A DNA stretch of 64,000 bases from Bacillota bacterium (GTDB lineage Bacteria > Bacillota > Clostridia > Acetivibrionales > DTU013), in assembly GCA_023412915.1 (NCBI GenBank), contig JAEZRE010000009.1, positions 171,523 through 235,522 of the forward strand, in the 5' to 3' direction. The position numbers were made by a program, and so were the translations under genes. This document shows, piece after piece, positions 52,452-61,587 of this stretch. The notes below the pieces were generated by a model. That model was not told where the DNA came from. It made no database searches and worked only from the letters and a program-made list of their open reading frames with translations. The first letter of the stretch is position 1. Each line of letters begins with the position of its first letter.

Positions 52452-52481
52452 TTGTACAGCGTTTCATCATTATGGTATAAT
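52452..52481 (+). promoter_or_regulatory. Promoter of metA
   Basis: TTGTAC, an 18-base spacer and TATAAT, about 50 bases before the start codon. The leader is too short for a SAM riboswitch or T-box. Confidence 0.65.
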
Positions 52482-52530
52482 ACAAAAATCAAACGAATGC
52501 TGTCTTATATCCCTTGAAAGGTGTGAAACT

Positions 52531-53448
52531 ATGCCGATAAAAATACCTGACAGTCTGCCCGCAGCAGAGGTGCTGTCCGGAGAAAATATATTCGTAATGT
52601 CGGAGGCAAGGGCCGAAAAGCAGGATATCAGGCCCCTTAGCATCGCTCTTCTGAATCTGATGCCTACCAAGATAGAGACCGAAACGCAGCTGCTCAGGTT
52701 GATCGGTAATACGCCGATCCAGGTAGATGTGACTTTCCTGCACCCGGAGACCCATATATCGAAAAATACTCCCGAGGAACATCTGCTGAAATTTTACAAT
52801 ACGTTCAGCGAGATAAGGGAAAAAAAGTTCGACGGCCTTATTATAACAGGAGCGCCGGTCGAACAGATGCCGTTCGAGGAAGTGAACTACTGGGACGAAC
52901 TCAGGGAAATAATGGACTGGAGCCTGCACCATGTGTATTCAACGTTCCACATCTGTTGGGGAGCACAGGCGGGCTTGTACCATCATTATGGAATCCCCAA
53001 ATATCCCATCCCGGAAAAGATGTCGGGAGTATTCGAACACAGGGTGACAAAACAGAATGTAATGCTGATGAGGGGCTTCGACGAAAGGTTCTATGCCCCG
53101 CATTCGAGACACACCGAGGTGCGCAGGGAGGATATCGAGAAGGTGCCCGAGCTCAATATCCTGGCAGAGTCCGAAGAAGCCGGAGTGTATATCGTTTCAG
53201 CGCTGAAGGGTAGGCAGATATTCGTCACGGGGCATTCGGAATATGATCCCATGACGCTGAGAACCGAATACAACAGGGATCTGGGTAAAGGCCTCGGGCC
53301 GAGAATCCCCAGGAACTATTTCCCGGAAGACGATCCGTCAAAGCCTCCGATGGTAAAATGGCGCGCCCACGCAAACCTGCTTTACGCCAACTGGCTCAAC
53401 TATTACGTTTACCAGGAGACCCCGTTCAATCTGGAAGAGATCGATTGA
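52531..53448 (+). CDS. metAA: Homoserine O-acetyltransferase of the MetA type
   Basis: A 305-residue enzyme for the first step of methionine synthesis from homoserine. The catalytic Cys142 is in HICWGAQAGLYHHYG, and His235 and Glu237 lie in VTGHSEYDP, all at the standard numbering. Residue 111, in TGAPVEQMPF, is Glu. In this family Glu111 selects acetyl-CoA while Gly111 selects succinyl-CoA, so despite the common name succinyltransferase the enzyme should transfer acetyl. AAAGG precedes the start. It is a single-gene unit with a clear promoter and terminator. Confidence 0.94.
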   Translation: MPIKIPDSLPAAEVLSGENIFVMSEARAEKQDIRPLSIALLNLMPTKIETETQLLRLIGNTPIQVDVTFLHPETHISKNTPEEHLLKFYNTFSEIREKKFDGLIITGAPVEQMPFEEVNYWDELREIMDWSLHHVYSTFHICWGAQAGLYHHYGIPKYPIPEKMSGVFEHRVTKQNVMLMRGFDERFYAPHSRHTEVRREDIEKVPELNILAESEEAGVYIVSALKGRQIFVTGHSEYDPMTLRTEYNRDLGKGLGPRIPRNYFPEDDPSKPPMVKWRAHANLLYANWLNYYVYQETPFNLEEID

Positions 53449-53487
53449 CCGTACAAAAAGAGACCGTGCAAAGAAGTGAGCGTACAA

Positions 53488-53520
53488 AGAAGGCGGAAAT
53501 ATACCGCCTTCTTATTATTT
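53488..53520. terminator. Bidirectional terminator between metA and the toroid protein gene
   Basis: AGAAGGCGG and CCGCCTTCT form a perfect 9-pair stem with a 7-base loop; AT-rich runs lie on both sides. It serves two convergent genes. Confidence 0.8.
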
Positions 53521-53568
53521 GCCCGAAAACCCGAAGTATCGGGATGGCTTTGCAATCTTGTGTCAGGT

Positions 53569-54507
53569 CTATAGTCTTGAGAAATTTTTAAGCAGAGCGA
53601 TTTTTTCAATCGCCTTTATTGCCTTCCACCAATTTTCGCTTACCGCGAATTCCTTTTTGTACTTTTCGTTGTTGTCGAACCAGCTCCAGGTTATGTCCCA
53701 CACGCCATTTCGCGGTCTTGTGTCTATCAAATAATCGAGTTCCTTCAGTACGATATCCTCGTTGTCCTTGTAAAATATGCTGTCCGGCGAAGTGATGTAG
53801 TTGGAAGGGCAAATTCCGTAGAAAGCCCATTTGGAGGTATCCCTTTCGATGGAACCCGATACCAGCCCGTTAACGATGTTCATAAGCCTTGCGTAATCGT
53901 ATTTTTCCCGCAACCCGGCCTTGTCGATGGCAGCCAGCAGGACGCAATATCCCCCGATGCCCATATCCCCATGTCTGCTCCGGCTTTCCAGACCTTCTAA
54001 TATACGTGTTACGATATTGAGTACTTTTTTATAAAAATCCGTCCCTTCGTTGAAAAACCCTATGACAAAGGCGCACAGTTCCGCTGTAACGCCTGCACTC
54101 TCCAGCTCATTGGCTTCGATGCTGTAGGTCCACCACGGCGCGTGCGGATGCTCGTTGTTCGACGGTATATTGAAAAGCCATCCGTTTTCCGAAAAATATT
54201 TGCCGCTTTCGAGAAAGTTAAATATACCCTGCAGAATGGGATGGCTTGTATCGCAGAAATCGAGCTGTTTCAAAAGGTTGATGGCAAATAGGGTAGTATA
54301 GGGCGTAGAAGCCGGGTTCCAATTGTCGGGCTCGAGGGCATTCCCGAAACCCCCGTCCGGGTTTTGATAAAGGGACAGTGCCGACAGCACGGCTTCCCTG
54401 CTCCCGTTTTCGAACAAGTATTGCCACAGCGCCAGATCGATCTGCCTTGCATTTCTATGTATCCAGGACCTTACTTCCCCAAAAGCCTCCGGACCGAGTG
54501 TTTTCAC
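53569..54507 (-). CDS. Alpha/alpha-toroid protein (prenyltransferase-like repeat), function unknown
   Basis: A 312-residue protein built of helical hairpins. Sequences such as LYQNPDGGFGNALEPD and YSIEANELESAGVTAEL recall the alpha/alpha-toroid fold of squalene cyclase and prenyltransferase beta subunits, and glycoside hydrolase-like toroids. No DXDD cyclase motif or zinc site is evident. No signal peptide. It is convergent with metA. The promoter side faces the GH94 gene, so co-regulation with sugar genes is possible. I cannot assign an activity. Confidence 0.7.
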   Translation of the reverse strand: MKTLGPEAFGEVRSWIHRNARQIDLALWQYLFENGSREAVLSALSLYQNPDGGFGNALEPDNWNPASTPYTTLFAINLLKQLDFCDTSHPILQGIFNFLESGKYFSENGWLFNIPSNNEHPHAPWWTYSIEANELESAGVTAELCAFVIGFFNEGTDFYKKVLNIVTRILEGLESRSRHGDMGIGGYCVLLAAIDKAGLREKYDYARLMNIVNGLVSGSIERDTSKWAFYGICPSNYITSPDSIFYKDNEDIVLKELDYLIDTRPRNGVWDITWSWFDNNEKYKKEFAVSENWWKAIKAIEKIALLKNFSRL

Positions 54508-54628
54508 TTGAGGGACCTCCGATTCGCACTAATTTGTTTATACCATTACGGCACAAAATATTGTTTCCTCATTATACCATATGCTGGATAAGTGTCCAAT
54601 ACGGGTTGCGGTATTTAACGGTAACATT

Positions 54629-54658
54629 TTGAAAAATAAAAGTACAAGGCTGTATAAT
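54629..54658 (+). promoter_or_regulatory. Promoter of the GH94 gene
   Basis: TTGAAA, an 18-base spacer and TATAAT (54653-54658). A second perfect TATAAT lies at 54673-54678, so there may be two overlapping start sites. Confidence 0.55.
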
Positions 54659-54708
54659 ATTGAATTTTGTTGTATAATCATTGCAGATAGTTTTAGGGGA
54701 GGAAAATT

Positions 54709-57063
54709 ATGAGATACGGGTATTTTGATGAGGGTGCGAATGAGTATGTCGTTACCAGACCGGATACGCCCACCCCGTGGATAAATTACATAGGAAGCGG
54801 AAAGTACGGCGGTATTGTTTCAAATACAGGCGGAGGATATAGCTTTCACAAGGATCCGCAGAACAGAAGGATAACCAGGTATCGCTACAATAGTATTCCG
54901 ATGGACAGGCCGGGCAGGTATATCTATATTAAGGACGCCGAGACGGGCGAATATTGGAACCCAGGGTTCCAGCCTTCCGGAACCAAGCTCGACAGCTATT
55001 GCTGCAGACATGGCATGGGCTATACGGTGCTCGAGGGTGAACACAAGGGTATAACCGCAGGTCTGACCTATTTCGTTCCCGATGACAGGGATTTCGAGAT
55101 CTGGCTGCTTAAGGTCGAGAACACGCTGAAGGTGTCTAAAAAGCTCAAGATATTCAGTTATGCCGAATTCTGCTTCTGGGATGCCATACTCGACCAGCAG
55201 AATGTCGACTGGGCGCAGCAGATCAACCAGGGCCGCTACAGCGACGGTATTATCACCTGGTACCCGCATTATATAGACAATAACGCCTCTTTCTTTGCCA
55301 CGAGCGGCGAAGTAAGCAGCTTCGATACCAATCTTGAGACGTTCATAGGCAAGTACCACTCGGAGGCTAACCCGATAGCGGTGGAACAGGGCGCCTGCTC
55401 CAATTCCATTTCTTACAGGACCAACGGTGTAGGCGCTTTCTGCAACGAAATAGAGCTTAAGGGTGGAGAATCGAAGGAACTCGTTTTCATCCTGGGATAT
55501 ACAGAGCACAGGGATGACGTGGCAAAAGATATCAAGCCCTATCTGAATCCTGCGGAAGCTCATGCCGCACTGGACCGCCTGAATAAACACTGGGCGGATT
55601 TCACAGGCAAGCTCCATGTCGAGACGCCGGATCACGATATGAACCTTTTCGTGAACATGTGGAACCAGTATCAGTGCAAGACTACGTTCAACTGGTCGAG
55701 GTTCGTTTCACTCTACCAGCTCGGCCTCGGTAGGGGCATGGGCATACGCGACAGCGCTCAGGACACGCTCGGCGTAATGCATACAATTCCGGAGGAGGCC
55801 AGGGAGCTGATCGTGAAACTCCTGCAGTGCCAGTACACGGACGGCCGCGCATACCACCTGTTCTTTCCGCTTACAGGCGAGGGAGGCGTAGGAGACGCTC
55901 CAGTCAAGAAGTTCGATTGGTATTCGGACGATCATTTGTGGCTGATTCTGGCCGTGAATGCTTATGTAAAGGAAACCGGAGATTTAGCCTTCCTAGACAA
56001 GACCGTGCTTTACAACGATAAAAAGACCGGGGCGACCGTATGGGAACACCTTGACAAGGCACTCGAGTTCACTGATTTTTACAAGGGTCCTCATAAGATA
56101 GCGCTTGCCGGACGCGCCGACTGGAACGATACGTTGAACCTCGATACCGGCAAGGGCGTGGCTGAAAGCGTGTTCACCTCGATGCTGTTCTGCCGGGCAG
56201 CCCTTGAAATGATCGAACTGTCCCGCTACCTCGGAAGGAAAGAGGCTGAAGCCAAATATGACGTCATGTTCGGCAGCATGAAGAACGCCATAAACGAAGC
56301 CTGCTGGGACGGCGAATGGTACAAGAGAGCTTTTGACGATGAAAGTGTGCCTCTCGGTTCAAACGAAAACGAGTTCGGAAAGATATTCATCAATTCGCAG
56401 TCATGGGCCGTAATGGGCGGCGTAGCCGATATGGAGCGTTCGCGTAAATGCCTCGATTCCGTCAACAAACACCTCAATACCGAGTACGGCATAGTTTCGA
56501 TGTATCCCGCCTACACCCATAACGACCCGAAGAAGGGCGGCATCACGACATATCCCCCGGGAGCTAAGGAAAACGGCGGTATATTCTGCCATACGAACCC
56601 GTGGGTGATGGTGGCGGAAACGGCCATGGGCAATGGTGACCGTGCGTTCGAATACTACAGGCAGATACTTCCTGCAAGGCGGAACAACGATGCCGAGCAT
56701 TATGAAGTCGAGCCGTACGTATACCCGCAGAACATACTGGGCAAGGAGCATCCTCAGTTCGGCATAGGCAGGAATTCCTGGCTCAGCGGCACCGCGGCAT
56801 GGAATATGGTGGCGTCGAGCCAGTACATACTTGGCGTCAGGCCCGGCTATGACTGCCTGACCGTCGATCCGTGCATACCGGCCGCTTGGGAGGGCTTCAG
56901 GGCCATGCGTAAATTCAGGGGCGCAGAATACAGGATAGAGGTCCGTAACCCGAAGCATGTCAGCAGCGGCGTGAAGAAGATCACGCTCAACGGCGCGGTC
57001 GTGGACAGGATACCCGTTCAGCCCGCCGGCAGTAAGTGCGAGATCGTAGTGGAACTGGGATGA
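54709..57063 (+). CDS. GH94 cellobiose/cellodextrin-type phosphorylase
   Basis: A 784-residue cytoplasmic enzyme that splits a beta-glucoside with phosphate to give alpha-glucose 1-phosphate. The start MRYGYFDEGANEYVV and GGGYSFHKDPQNRRITRYRYN are hallmarks of cellobiose phosphorylases. The active-site block is RADWNDTLNL (catalytic Asp, about residue 483), with phosphate-site segments around LGLGRGMGIRDSAQD and AWNMVASSQ. The length fits cellobiose phosphorylase (about 800-820) rather than cellodextrin phosphorylase (about 980). The acceptor cannot be fixed from sequence. GGGGAGG lies before the start. It is followed by a regulator remnant and an AraC gene on the other strand. Confidence 0.9.
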   Translation: MRYGYFDEGANEYVVTRPDTPTPWINYIGSGKYGGIVSNTGGGYSFHKDPQNRRITRYRYNSIPMDRPGRYIYIKDAETGEYWNPGFQPSGTKLDSYCCRHGMGYTVLEGEHKGITAGLTYFVPDDRDFEIWLLKVENTLKVSKKLKIFSYAEFCFWDAILDQQNVDWAQQINQGRYSDGIITWYPHYIDNNASFFATSGEVSSFDTNLETFIGKYHSEANPIAVEQGACSNSISYRTNGVGAFCNEIELKGGESKELVFILGYTEHRDDVAKDIKPYLNPAEAHAALDRLNKHWADFTGKLHVETPDHDMNLFVNMWNQYQCKTTFNWSRFVSLYQLGLGRGMGIRDSAQDTLGVMHTIPEEARELIVKLLQCQYTDGRAYHLFFPLTGEGGVGDAPVKKFDWYSDDHLWLILAVNAYVKETGDLAFLDKTVLYNDKKTGATVWEHLDKALEFTDFYKGPHKIALAGRADWNDTLNLDTGKGVAESVFTSMLFCRAALEMIELSRYLGRKEAEAKYDVMFGSMKNAINEACWDGEWYKRAFDDESVPLGSNENEFGKIFINSQSWAVMGGVADMERSRKCLDSVNKHLNTEYGIVSMYPAYTHNDPKKGGITTYPPGAKENGGIFCHTNPWVMVAETAMGNGDRAFEYYRQILPARRNNDAEHYEVEPYVYPQNILGKEHPQFGIGRNSWLSGTAAWNMVASSQYILGVRPGYDCLTVDPCIPAAWEGFRAMRKFRGAEYRIEVRNPKHVSSGVKKITLNGAVVDRIPVQPAGSKCEIVVELG

Positions 57064-57231
57064 CTTAAACGTTTTTTCTGTAAAGGCTGGGGGGAATGCG
57101 GTCCGTTTACCGAAGACCTTTGTGAAATGGCTCTGATATTTGAAGCCGCACATGGAGCATATTTCGGTTATGGTATACCCGCTTTCCCTCAACAGCCTTT
57201 TTGCTTTTTTAATTTTCAAATCCATCAAATA
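57064..57231 (-). pseudogene. Remnant of an AraC-type regulator (C-terminal helix-turn-helix)
   Basis: On the minus strand the translation reads YLMDLKIKKAKRLLRESGYT, then ITEICSMCGFKYQSHFTKVF and GKRTAFPPAF. This is the last helix-turn-helix of an AraC domain. Its end abuts the GH94 stop codon. No start, ribosome site or N-terminal domain belongs to it; the frame upstream encodes no related sequence and overlaps the end of the intact AraC gene. It is a decayed or truncated regulator, perhaps of the YesN type. Confidence 0.65.
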
Positions 57232-57298
57232 TCGGCTGCCTTCTTTTTTGCCTGTCTGGGCTGTTCGGATTCCATTGTCCCGACCATATGCCAGGTTT

Positions 57299-58192
57299 CT
57301 ATAGTCTGCCTTGCCTGCGGTATTTCGATGGAGTCGTGCCCATAAAGCGTCTGAAAGCGCCAATGAAATAGCTGAGGCTATCAAAGCCGGTCTCCATCGC
57401 TACCTCGAGCACCTTGTGCTCCGTTTCCTCAAGCAGCTTTGCCGCCTGACCGATCCTGTAATAATTCAGATATTCGACGGGAGTTCTTTTAAGATATTGC
57501 TTGAATATCCTGCAAAAATGGCCCTCGCTCATGCCCAGCAGGTCCGAGATATCGTGAGTGCTGAGTTTTTGCGTATAGTTTTCCTGAATGTACTTCAGCG
57601 CGGATTTTAGCTTTTCCATCCGGGTATCGGCGGCTGTAAAGCCCGTTTTGCTTTTTTCCAGCGTGCCGTTTAACGCAAGCAGGGCAAGGACGCCGAATAG
57701 CTCGGATTTTGATTCCAATTCGTAAGCCCGGGCTTTTTCCAGCACACAGAGCGCTGTTTTACCGATTCTATCAAGCAGCTCTCCCTGCCAGGATATTTTC
57801 GGTGTAAAATGCCTGTCGAAAACCAGCTGGTTTTGTACTATGGGTTCGACGTAGCTTGAATATATCAGATCCATAGGGCCGTTGTGCAGAAAGTCAGGAC
57901 TGAATACGACGGCTTCGTATGAACAGGGGGAATCGTCCAGAGGATAGCCGGCATGCAGCTCCCCGCTGTTTACGAATATGCCTTCTCCGGCATGCACGTC
58001 GAAATAGCTGCTTCCGACCTGAAAGATGGCTTTCCCTGAGGTCACGATTAGGAACTCCAGCTCCTCGTGCCAATGGCAGTCGAGCACAGTCGCGCCTGAC
58101 GCTATGTCCATTCGGTAGGCGTCCAGCGGGAAAGACGCATCTCCGTGAATTCGGTTTTCTTTTAATGATTTTTCATTAGACTTTATATTCAT
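57299..58192 (-). CDS. AraC family regulator with cupin sensing domain
   Basis: A 297-residue regulator. The N-terminal cupin domain (about 20-100) has CHWHEELEFLIVTSGKA and FVNSGELHAG. The AraC domain (about 195-293) has LSTHDISDLLGMSEGHFCRIFKQYLKRTP and VLEVAMETGFDSLSYFIGAFRRFMGTTP. AGGA precedes the start. It is divergent from the YicI-type alpha-xylosidase gene and convergent with the GH94 gene, so it probably activates the xylosidase and perhaps the phosphorylase in response to a sugar. It is a paralogue in layout of the AraC gene at 47763. Confidence 0.92.
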   Translation of the reverse strand: MNIKSNEKSLKENRIHGDASFPLDAYRMDIASGATVLDCHWHEELEFLIVTSGKAIFQVGSSYFDVHAGEGIFVNSGELHAGYPLDDSPCSYEAVVFSPDFLHNGPMDLIYSSYVEPIVQNQLVFDRHFTPKISWQGELLDRIGKTALCVLEKARAYELESKSELFGVLALLALNGTLEKSKTGFTAADTRMEKLKSALKYIQENYTQKLSTHDISDLLGMSEGHFCRIFKQYLKRTPVEYLNYYRIGQAAKLLEETEHKVLEVAMETGFDSLSYFIGAFRRFMGTTPSKYRRQGRL

Positions 58193-58368
58193 ATCAAAAT
58201 CCTGTTATTTTTCATCAAAATCATAAAAGATTATGTCTTGAATTGTTAATATAATTATATTACACGATAAAAAATTATTAAAGTGTTTTGATTCTGCCGG
58301 TGAAGAACAGTCGGACCTTTTTGCCGGTTTAACCGGGATGATTTGAGTATTTACGGGGAGGGAGTTTT

Positions 58369-60693
58369 ATGAAATTTACAGATGGATATTGGATGATGAA
58401 GGATGGCGTCACTATCGCCGCTCCTGTTGAAGTCAGGGACGTCGCCGTTACGGCCGGAAAAATGACGGTCTATGCCGCGACAAGGCCTGTCCGGCACAGG
58501 GGCGATACTCTGGGCGGACCATTGCTGACATTTGAGTATAGCTCGCCATTACCGGATGTCATACGCGTAAGGCTGTGGCATTTCAAAGGCGCTCCCGTAA
58601 AAGGTCCGGCCTTTGAACTGTGCGGACGGAAAGACTTTCAACCGGATATCTCACAAAATGATGAAACGATCGTATTCACGGCGGGCAGGCTGGCCATGCG
58701 TTTGAAAAAATCCGAAGGCTGGGCTATGGACTTCTTGTACGACGGGAAAAGAATAACGGGAAATTCACACAGGAATACGGCATATCTTATGGTTCCGGGA
58801 CAGGGGCCGTACATGCGCGAGCAGCTCGACCTGGGGGTAGGCGAATATATCTACGGGCTTGGCGAGAGGTTTACGCCGTTTGTTAAAAACGGACAGTCCG
58901 TCGATATTTGGAATGAGGATGGCGGCACGAACAGCGATCTTTCATACAAGAACATTCCATTCTTCGTTTCAAGCAAGGGTTATGGAGTATTTGTAAACCA
59001 TCCGGAAAAGGTCTCCTTCGAAGTAGCTTCTGAGAATGTTTCCAAGACTCAGTTCAGTGTGCCCGGAGAATACCTCGAATACTTCGTTATAGGCGGAGGA
59101 TCGCCGAAGGCGGTGCTCGGAAATTATACGCTGCTTACGGGAAGGCCGCCGCTGCCGCCTGCGTGGTCCTTCGGACTCTGGCTCACCACTTCCTTTACGA
59201 CAAGCTACGATGAAAAAACCGTTACGGGGTTTATCGACGGGATGGCACAGCGCGACCTGCCTCTGCATGTTTTCCATTTTGACTGCTTCTGGATGAAAGA
59301 GAACCAGTGGTGCGACTTTATATGGGATGAGAATGTGTTCCCGGAGCCCGACGCAATGCTGGCACGCCTTAAAAACAGGGGGTTGAGGATTTGTGTCTGG
59401 ATCAATCCGTATATTGCGCAGAAGTCCAGACTGTTCGACGAGGGCATGGAAAAGGGCTATCTTGTAAAGAGGCCGGATGGGGGCGTTTGGCAGTGGGACC
59501 GCTGGCAGGCGGGAATGGGTCTTGTCGACTTTACGAATCCCGCGGCGGCTGCATGGTACAAGGGTGAACTGAAGAGGCTGCTCGACATGGGCGTCGATTG
59601 TTTCAAGACTGATTTCGGAGAAAGAATACCTACCGACGTCGTATATTACGACGGCTCGGATCCGGTAAAAATGCACAACTATTACACCTATCTGTATAAT
59701 AAGGCGGTGTTCGAGGCGCTTGAAGAAAAGCGCGGAACTCGTGATGCCTTGGTGTTTGCCCGTTCGGCTACAGTTGGGGGACAAAAATTCCCGGTTCATT
59801 GGGGAGGGGACTGTTCCGCAAATTACGATTCCATGGCGGAGACTCTGCGCGGAGGACTGTCATTGTGCACTTCCGGCTTCGGCTTCTGGAGCCATGATAT
59901 AAGCGGCTTTGAAAGAACGGCTCCGCCTGATATATATAAGCGTTGGACGGCATTCGGCATGCTTTCTTCGCATAGCCGCCTGCATGGAAACGAATCGTAC
60001 AGGGTACCGTGGCTGTTCGACGAGGAATCGGTGGATGTGCTGAGGTACTTTACAAAGCTTAAATGCAGCCTGATGCCTTATCTGTACGCAGCCGCGTGCG
60101 AGGCGTCACAGCAGGGCATACCGGTCATGCGCGCAATGGTGCTCGAGTTTCCCGGGGATCCCGGATGCCTGCAGCTGGACAGACAGTATATGCTCGGCGG
60201 AGCTCTGCTGGTTGCCCCGATTTTCAACAACGAGGGTATGGCGCAGTATTACCTGCCAGCAGGAACCTGGACGAATTTCCTGAACGGAGAAAAGCTCGAA
60301 GGAGGCTGCTGGAGAAATGAGCAGCACGGTTATATGAGCCTGCCGCTGATGGTCCGGGAAAATTCGATAATCGCCGTCGGAAACGAAAGCGGCAGACCGG
60401 ACTATGATTATGCTTCCGGCGTCGTACTCCATTTGTTCGAACTAAAGGACGGAGCCTCCGCTAGTACGGTTGTTTACAATATGGACGGCGAGTCTGAATT
60501 ATCCTGCAAAGCAGTACGAAACGGAAACAGTATTACAATTGAGGTCGAAGGTGCGGAAAAGCCATGGAGTATGGTGCTCAGAGGGATCGACAGAATAGGC
60601 GCAGCCGAGGGTGCTGAAATCAAGCCGGGCTCGAATGGAGTGGTCATTGTTCCGGAAGAAAATATAAAACTGGTAAATATCAGTCTTATATAG
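58369..60693 (+). CDS. yicI: GH31 alpha-xylosidase, YicI type
   Basis: A 774-residue intracellular enzyme that removes alpha-1,6-xylose from the non-reducing end of xyloglucan oligosaccharides. The YicI signature KTDFGERIPTDVVY holds the nucleophile Asp415 (416 in E. coli YicI) and HWGGDC the acid/base Asp481 (482). Length also equals that of YicI (772). The conserved WLTTSFTTSYDE and FHFDCFWMKENQWCDFIWD form the specificity loop. No signal peptide. GGGAGGG lies before the start. It is divergent from the AraC regulator and probably acts with the GH94 and GH3 enzymes on imported xyloglucan fragments. Confidence 0.95.
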   Translation: MKFTDGYWMMKDGVTIAAPVEVRDVAVTAGKMTVYAATRPVRHRGDTLGGPLLTFEYSSPLPDVIRVRLWHFKGAPVKGPAFELCGRKDFQPDISQNDETIVFTAGRLAMRLKKSEGWAMDFLYDGKRITGNSHRNTAYLMVPGQGPYMREQLDLGVGEYIYGLGERFTPFVKNGQSVDIWNEDGGTNSDLSYKNIPFFVSSKGYGVFVNHPEKVSFEVASENVSKTQFSVPGEYLEYFVIGGGSPKAVLGNYTLLTGRPPLPPAWSFGLWLTTSFTTSYDEKTVTGFIDGMAQRDLPLHVFHFDCFWMKENQWCDFIWDENVFPEPDAMLARLKNRGLRICVWINPYIAQKSRLFDEGMEKGYLVKRPDGGVWQWDRWQAGMGLVDFTNPAAAAWYKGELKRLLDMGVDCFKTDFGERIPTDVVYYDGSDPVKMHNYYTYLYNKAVFEALEEKRGTRDALVFARSATVGGQKFPVHWGGDCSANYDSMAETLRGGLSLCTSGFGFWSHDISGFERTAPPDIYKRWTAFGMLSSHSRLHGNESYRVPWLFDEESVDVLRYFTKLKCSLMPYLYAAACEASQQGIPVMRAMVLEFPGDPGCLQLDRQYMLGGALLVAPIFNNEGMAQYYLPAGTWTNFLNGEKLEGGCWRNEQHGYMSLPLMVRENSIIAVGNESGRPDYDYASGVVLHLFELKDGASASTVVYNMDGESELSCKAVRNGNSITIEVEGAEKPWSMVLRGIDRIGAAEGAEIKPGSNGVVIVPEENIKLVNISLI

Positions 60694-60754
60694 TGTAAAA
60701 TTTCAAAAATATAGCGAAATAGCTTGATTAGTTGATTTTTGTGTAATATAATGT

Positions 60755-60796
60755 AAATGCCCGGTCGGTAAGATTTACTTCTGCTGGCGGGCATTT
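60755..60796 (+). terminator. Hairpin terminator after yicI
   Basis: AAATGCCCG and CGGGCATTT form a perfect 9-pair stem with a 24-base loop. The T-run is short, so termination strength is uncertain. Confidence 0.55.
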
Positions 60797-60853
60797 CAAG
60801 TAATTGCTGCGCAGGCAGGAATACTAATCTTTCTAAAGCGAGGGGACTATTAC

Positions 60854-61135
60854 ATGTTCGAAGACAAAACGTTAGTGTGCAAGGATTGTGGGCAGGAATT
60901 CGTATTTACCGCGGGGGAACAGGAATTTTATGCAACCAGAGGGTTCCAGAACGAACCCGGAAGATGCAAGGAATGCAGGTCAGCGAGAAAGTCCCAGTAC
61001 GGCAACGGTTCTGCAAAGAAGGAAAGAGAAATGTATGACGCAGTTTGCGCACAATGCGGCAAGGAGACAAAAGTTCCTTTCAAGCCACGTTTAGACAAAC
61101 CCGTATATTGCAGCGAGTGTTTTTCGAATCGCTAA
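60854..61135 (+). CDS. Zinc-ribbon protein of the zf-trcl type
   Basis: A 93-residue protein with two zinc ribbons: LVCKDCGQEFVFTAGEQEFY with CKECR (residues 8-42), and AVCAQCGKETKVPF with YCSECF (about 65-90). This is the CxxC-x17-CxxC type of small clostridial protein (zf-trcl, PF13451). Its role is not established; nucleic-acid binding is likely. GAGGGG precedes the start. It stands alone between terminators, 450 bases before hpf. Confidence 0.88.
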   Translation: MFEDKTLVCKDCGQEFVFTAGEQEFYATRGFQNEPGRCKECRSARKSQYGNGSAKKEREMYDAVCAQCGKETKVPFKPRLDKPVYCSECFSNR

Positions 61136-61175
61136 TTTGATTCCAATTTTCAACTAAATTACTTGATATTAAACA

Positions 61176-61202
61176 AGCCCTGTGTATAAACTATGCAGGG
61201 CT
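61176..61202 (+). other. Hairpin downstream of the zinc-ribbon gene
   Basis: AGCCCTG and CAGGGCT pair around a 13-base loop, without a T-run. It precedes the stronger terminator by 11 bases. Confidence 0.5.
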
Positions 61203-61212
61203 ATACTTGTAT

Positions 61213-61252
61213 ACCTTGAAAGTATCTGTTTTGATACTTTACAAGGTTTTTT
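61213..61252 (+). terminator. Strong rho-independent terminator
   Basis: ACCTTG-AAAGTATC pairs with GATACTTT-CAAGGT over 14 pairs with one bulged A and a 6-base loop, followed by six T. Confidence 0.9.
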
Positions 61253-61294
61253 CATAATAAAAAATCAACAGTTTCCACTGTGCTTTAACACCAG

Positions 61295-61355
61295 TTATCC
61301 ACACCCTGAAATGCTTAAATTATTGTTATTCACAGGTTTATCCACATAATCCACA
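61295..61355 (+). promoter_or_regulatory. Cluster of four DnaA boxes
   Basis: TTATCCACA at 61295 and 61338, TTATTCACA at 61326 and TAATCCACA at 61347, all in the same direction. Two are exact matches to the consensus TTATCCACA and one fits TTATNCACA. The stretch is AT-rich, with further small dyads at 61366-61385 and 61396-61413. It lies in a gene-poor interval of 452 bases upstream of hpf. No dnaA, dnaN or other origin gene is near, so a DnaA-titration or DnaA-regulated site is more likely than the origin. Confidence 0.7.
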
Positions 61356-61587
61356 GCGTAATATACACAAAACACCTGTTTTGTGCATATCCCCCGCGAT
61401 CACTGTTAATCGCTTGTATTAAAGCATTTGCAGGATTGCAGAAAAATATGTATATTTTTTGTTTAACATAGCGATAATTTTGGAAGGAATTATACATGCA
61501 GTTGTTGAATACAAATATATGTCTTTCGAATAAGTATGAAACATGTGACTCAACATGCAAATACAAACATGAAAGGGGCAGTGAAAT

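Noticed and set aside
52350..52530. SAM riboswitch or T-box before metA
   Set aside because: The promoter at 52452-52481 leaves a leader of only about 45 bases, and no conserved core was seen.
56401..57063. Minus-strand open frame antisense to GH94, continuing from the AraC remnant
   Set aside because: Only the part beyond the GH94 stop codon (57064-57231) resembles a protein family.
61261..61587. Chromosomal replication origin
   Set aside because: DnaA boxes are present but dnaA, dnaN, recF or other origin genes are not, so only a box cluster is reported.
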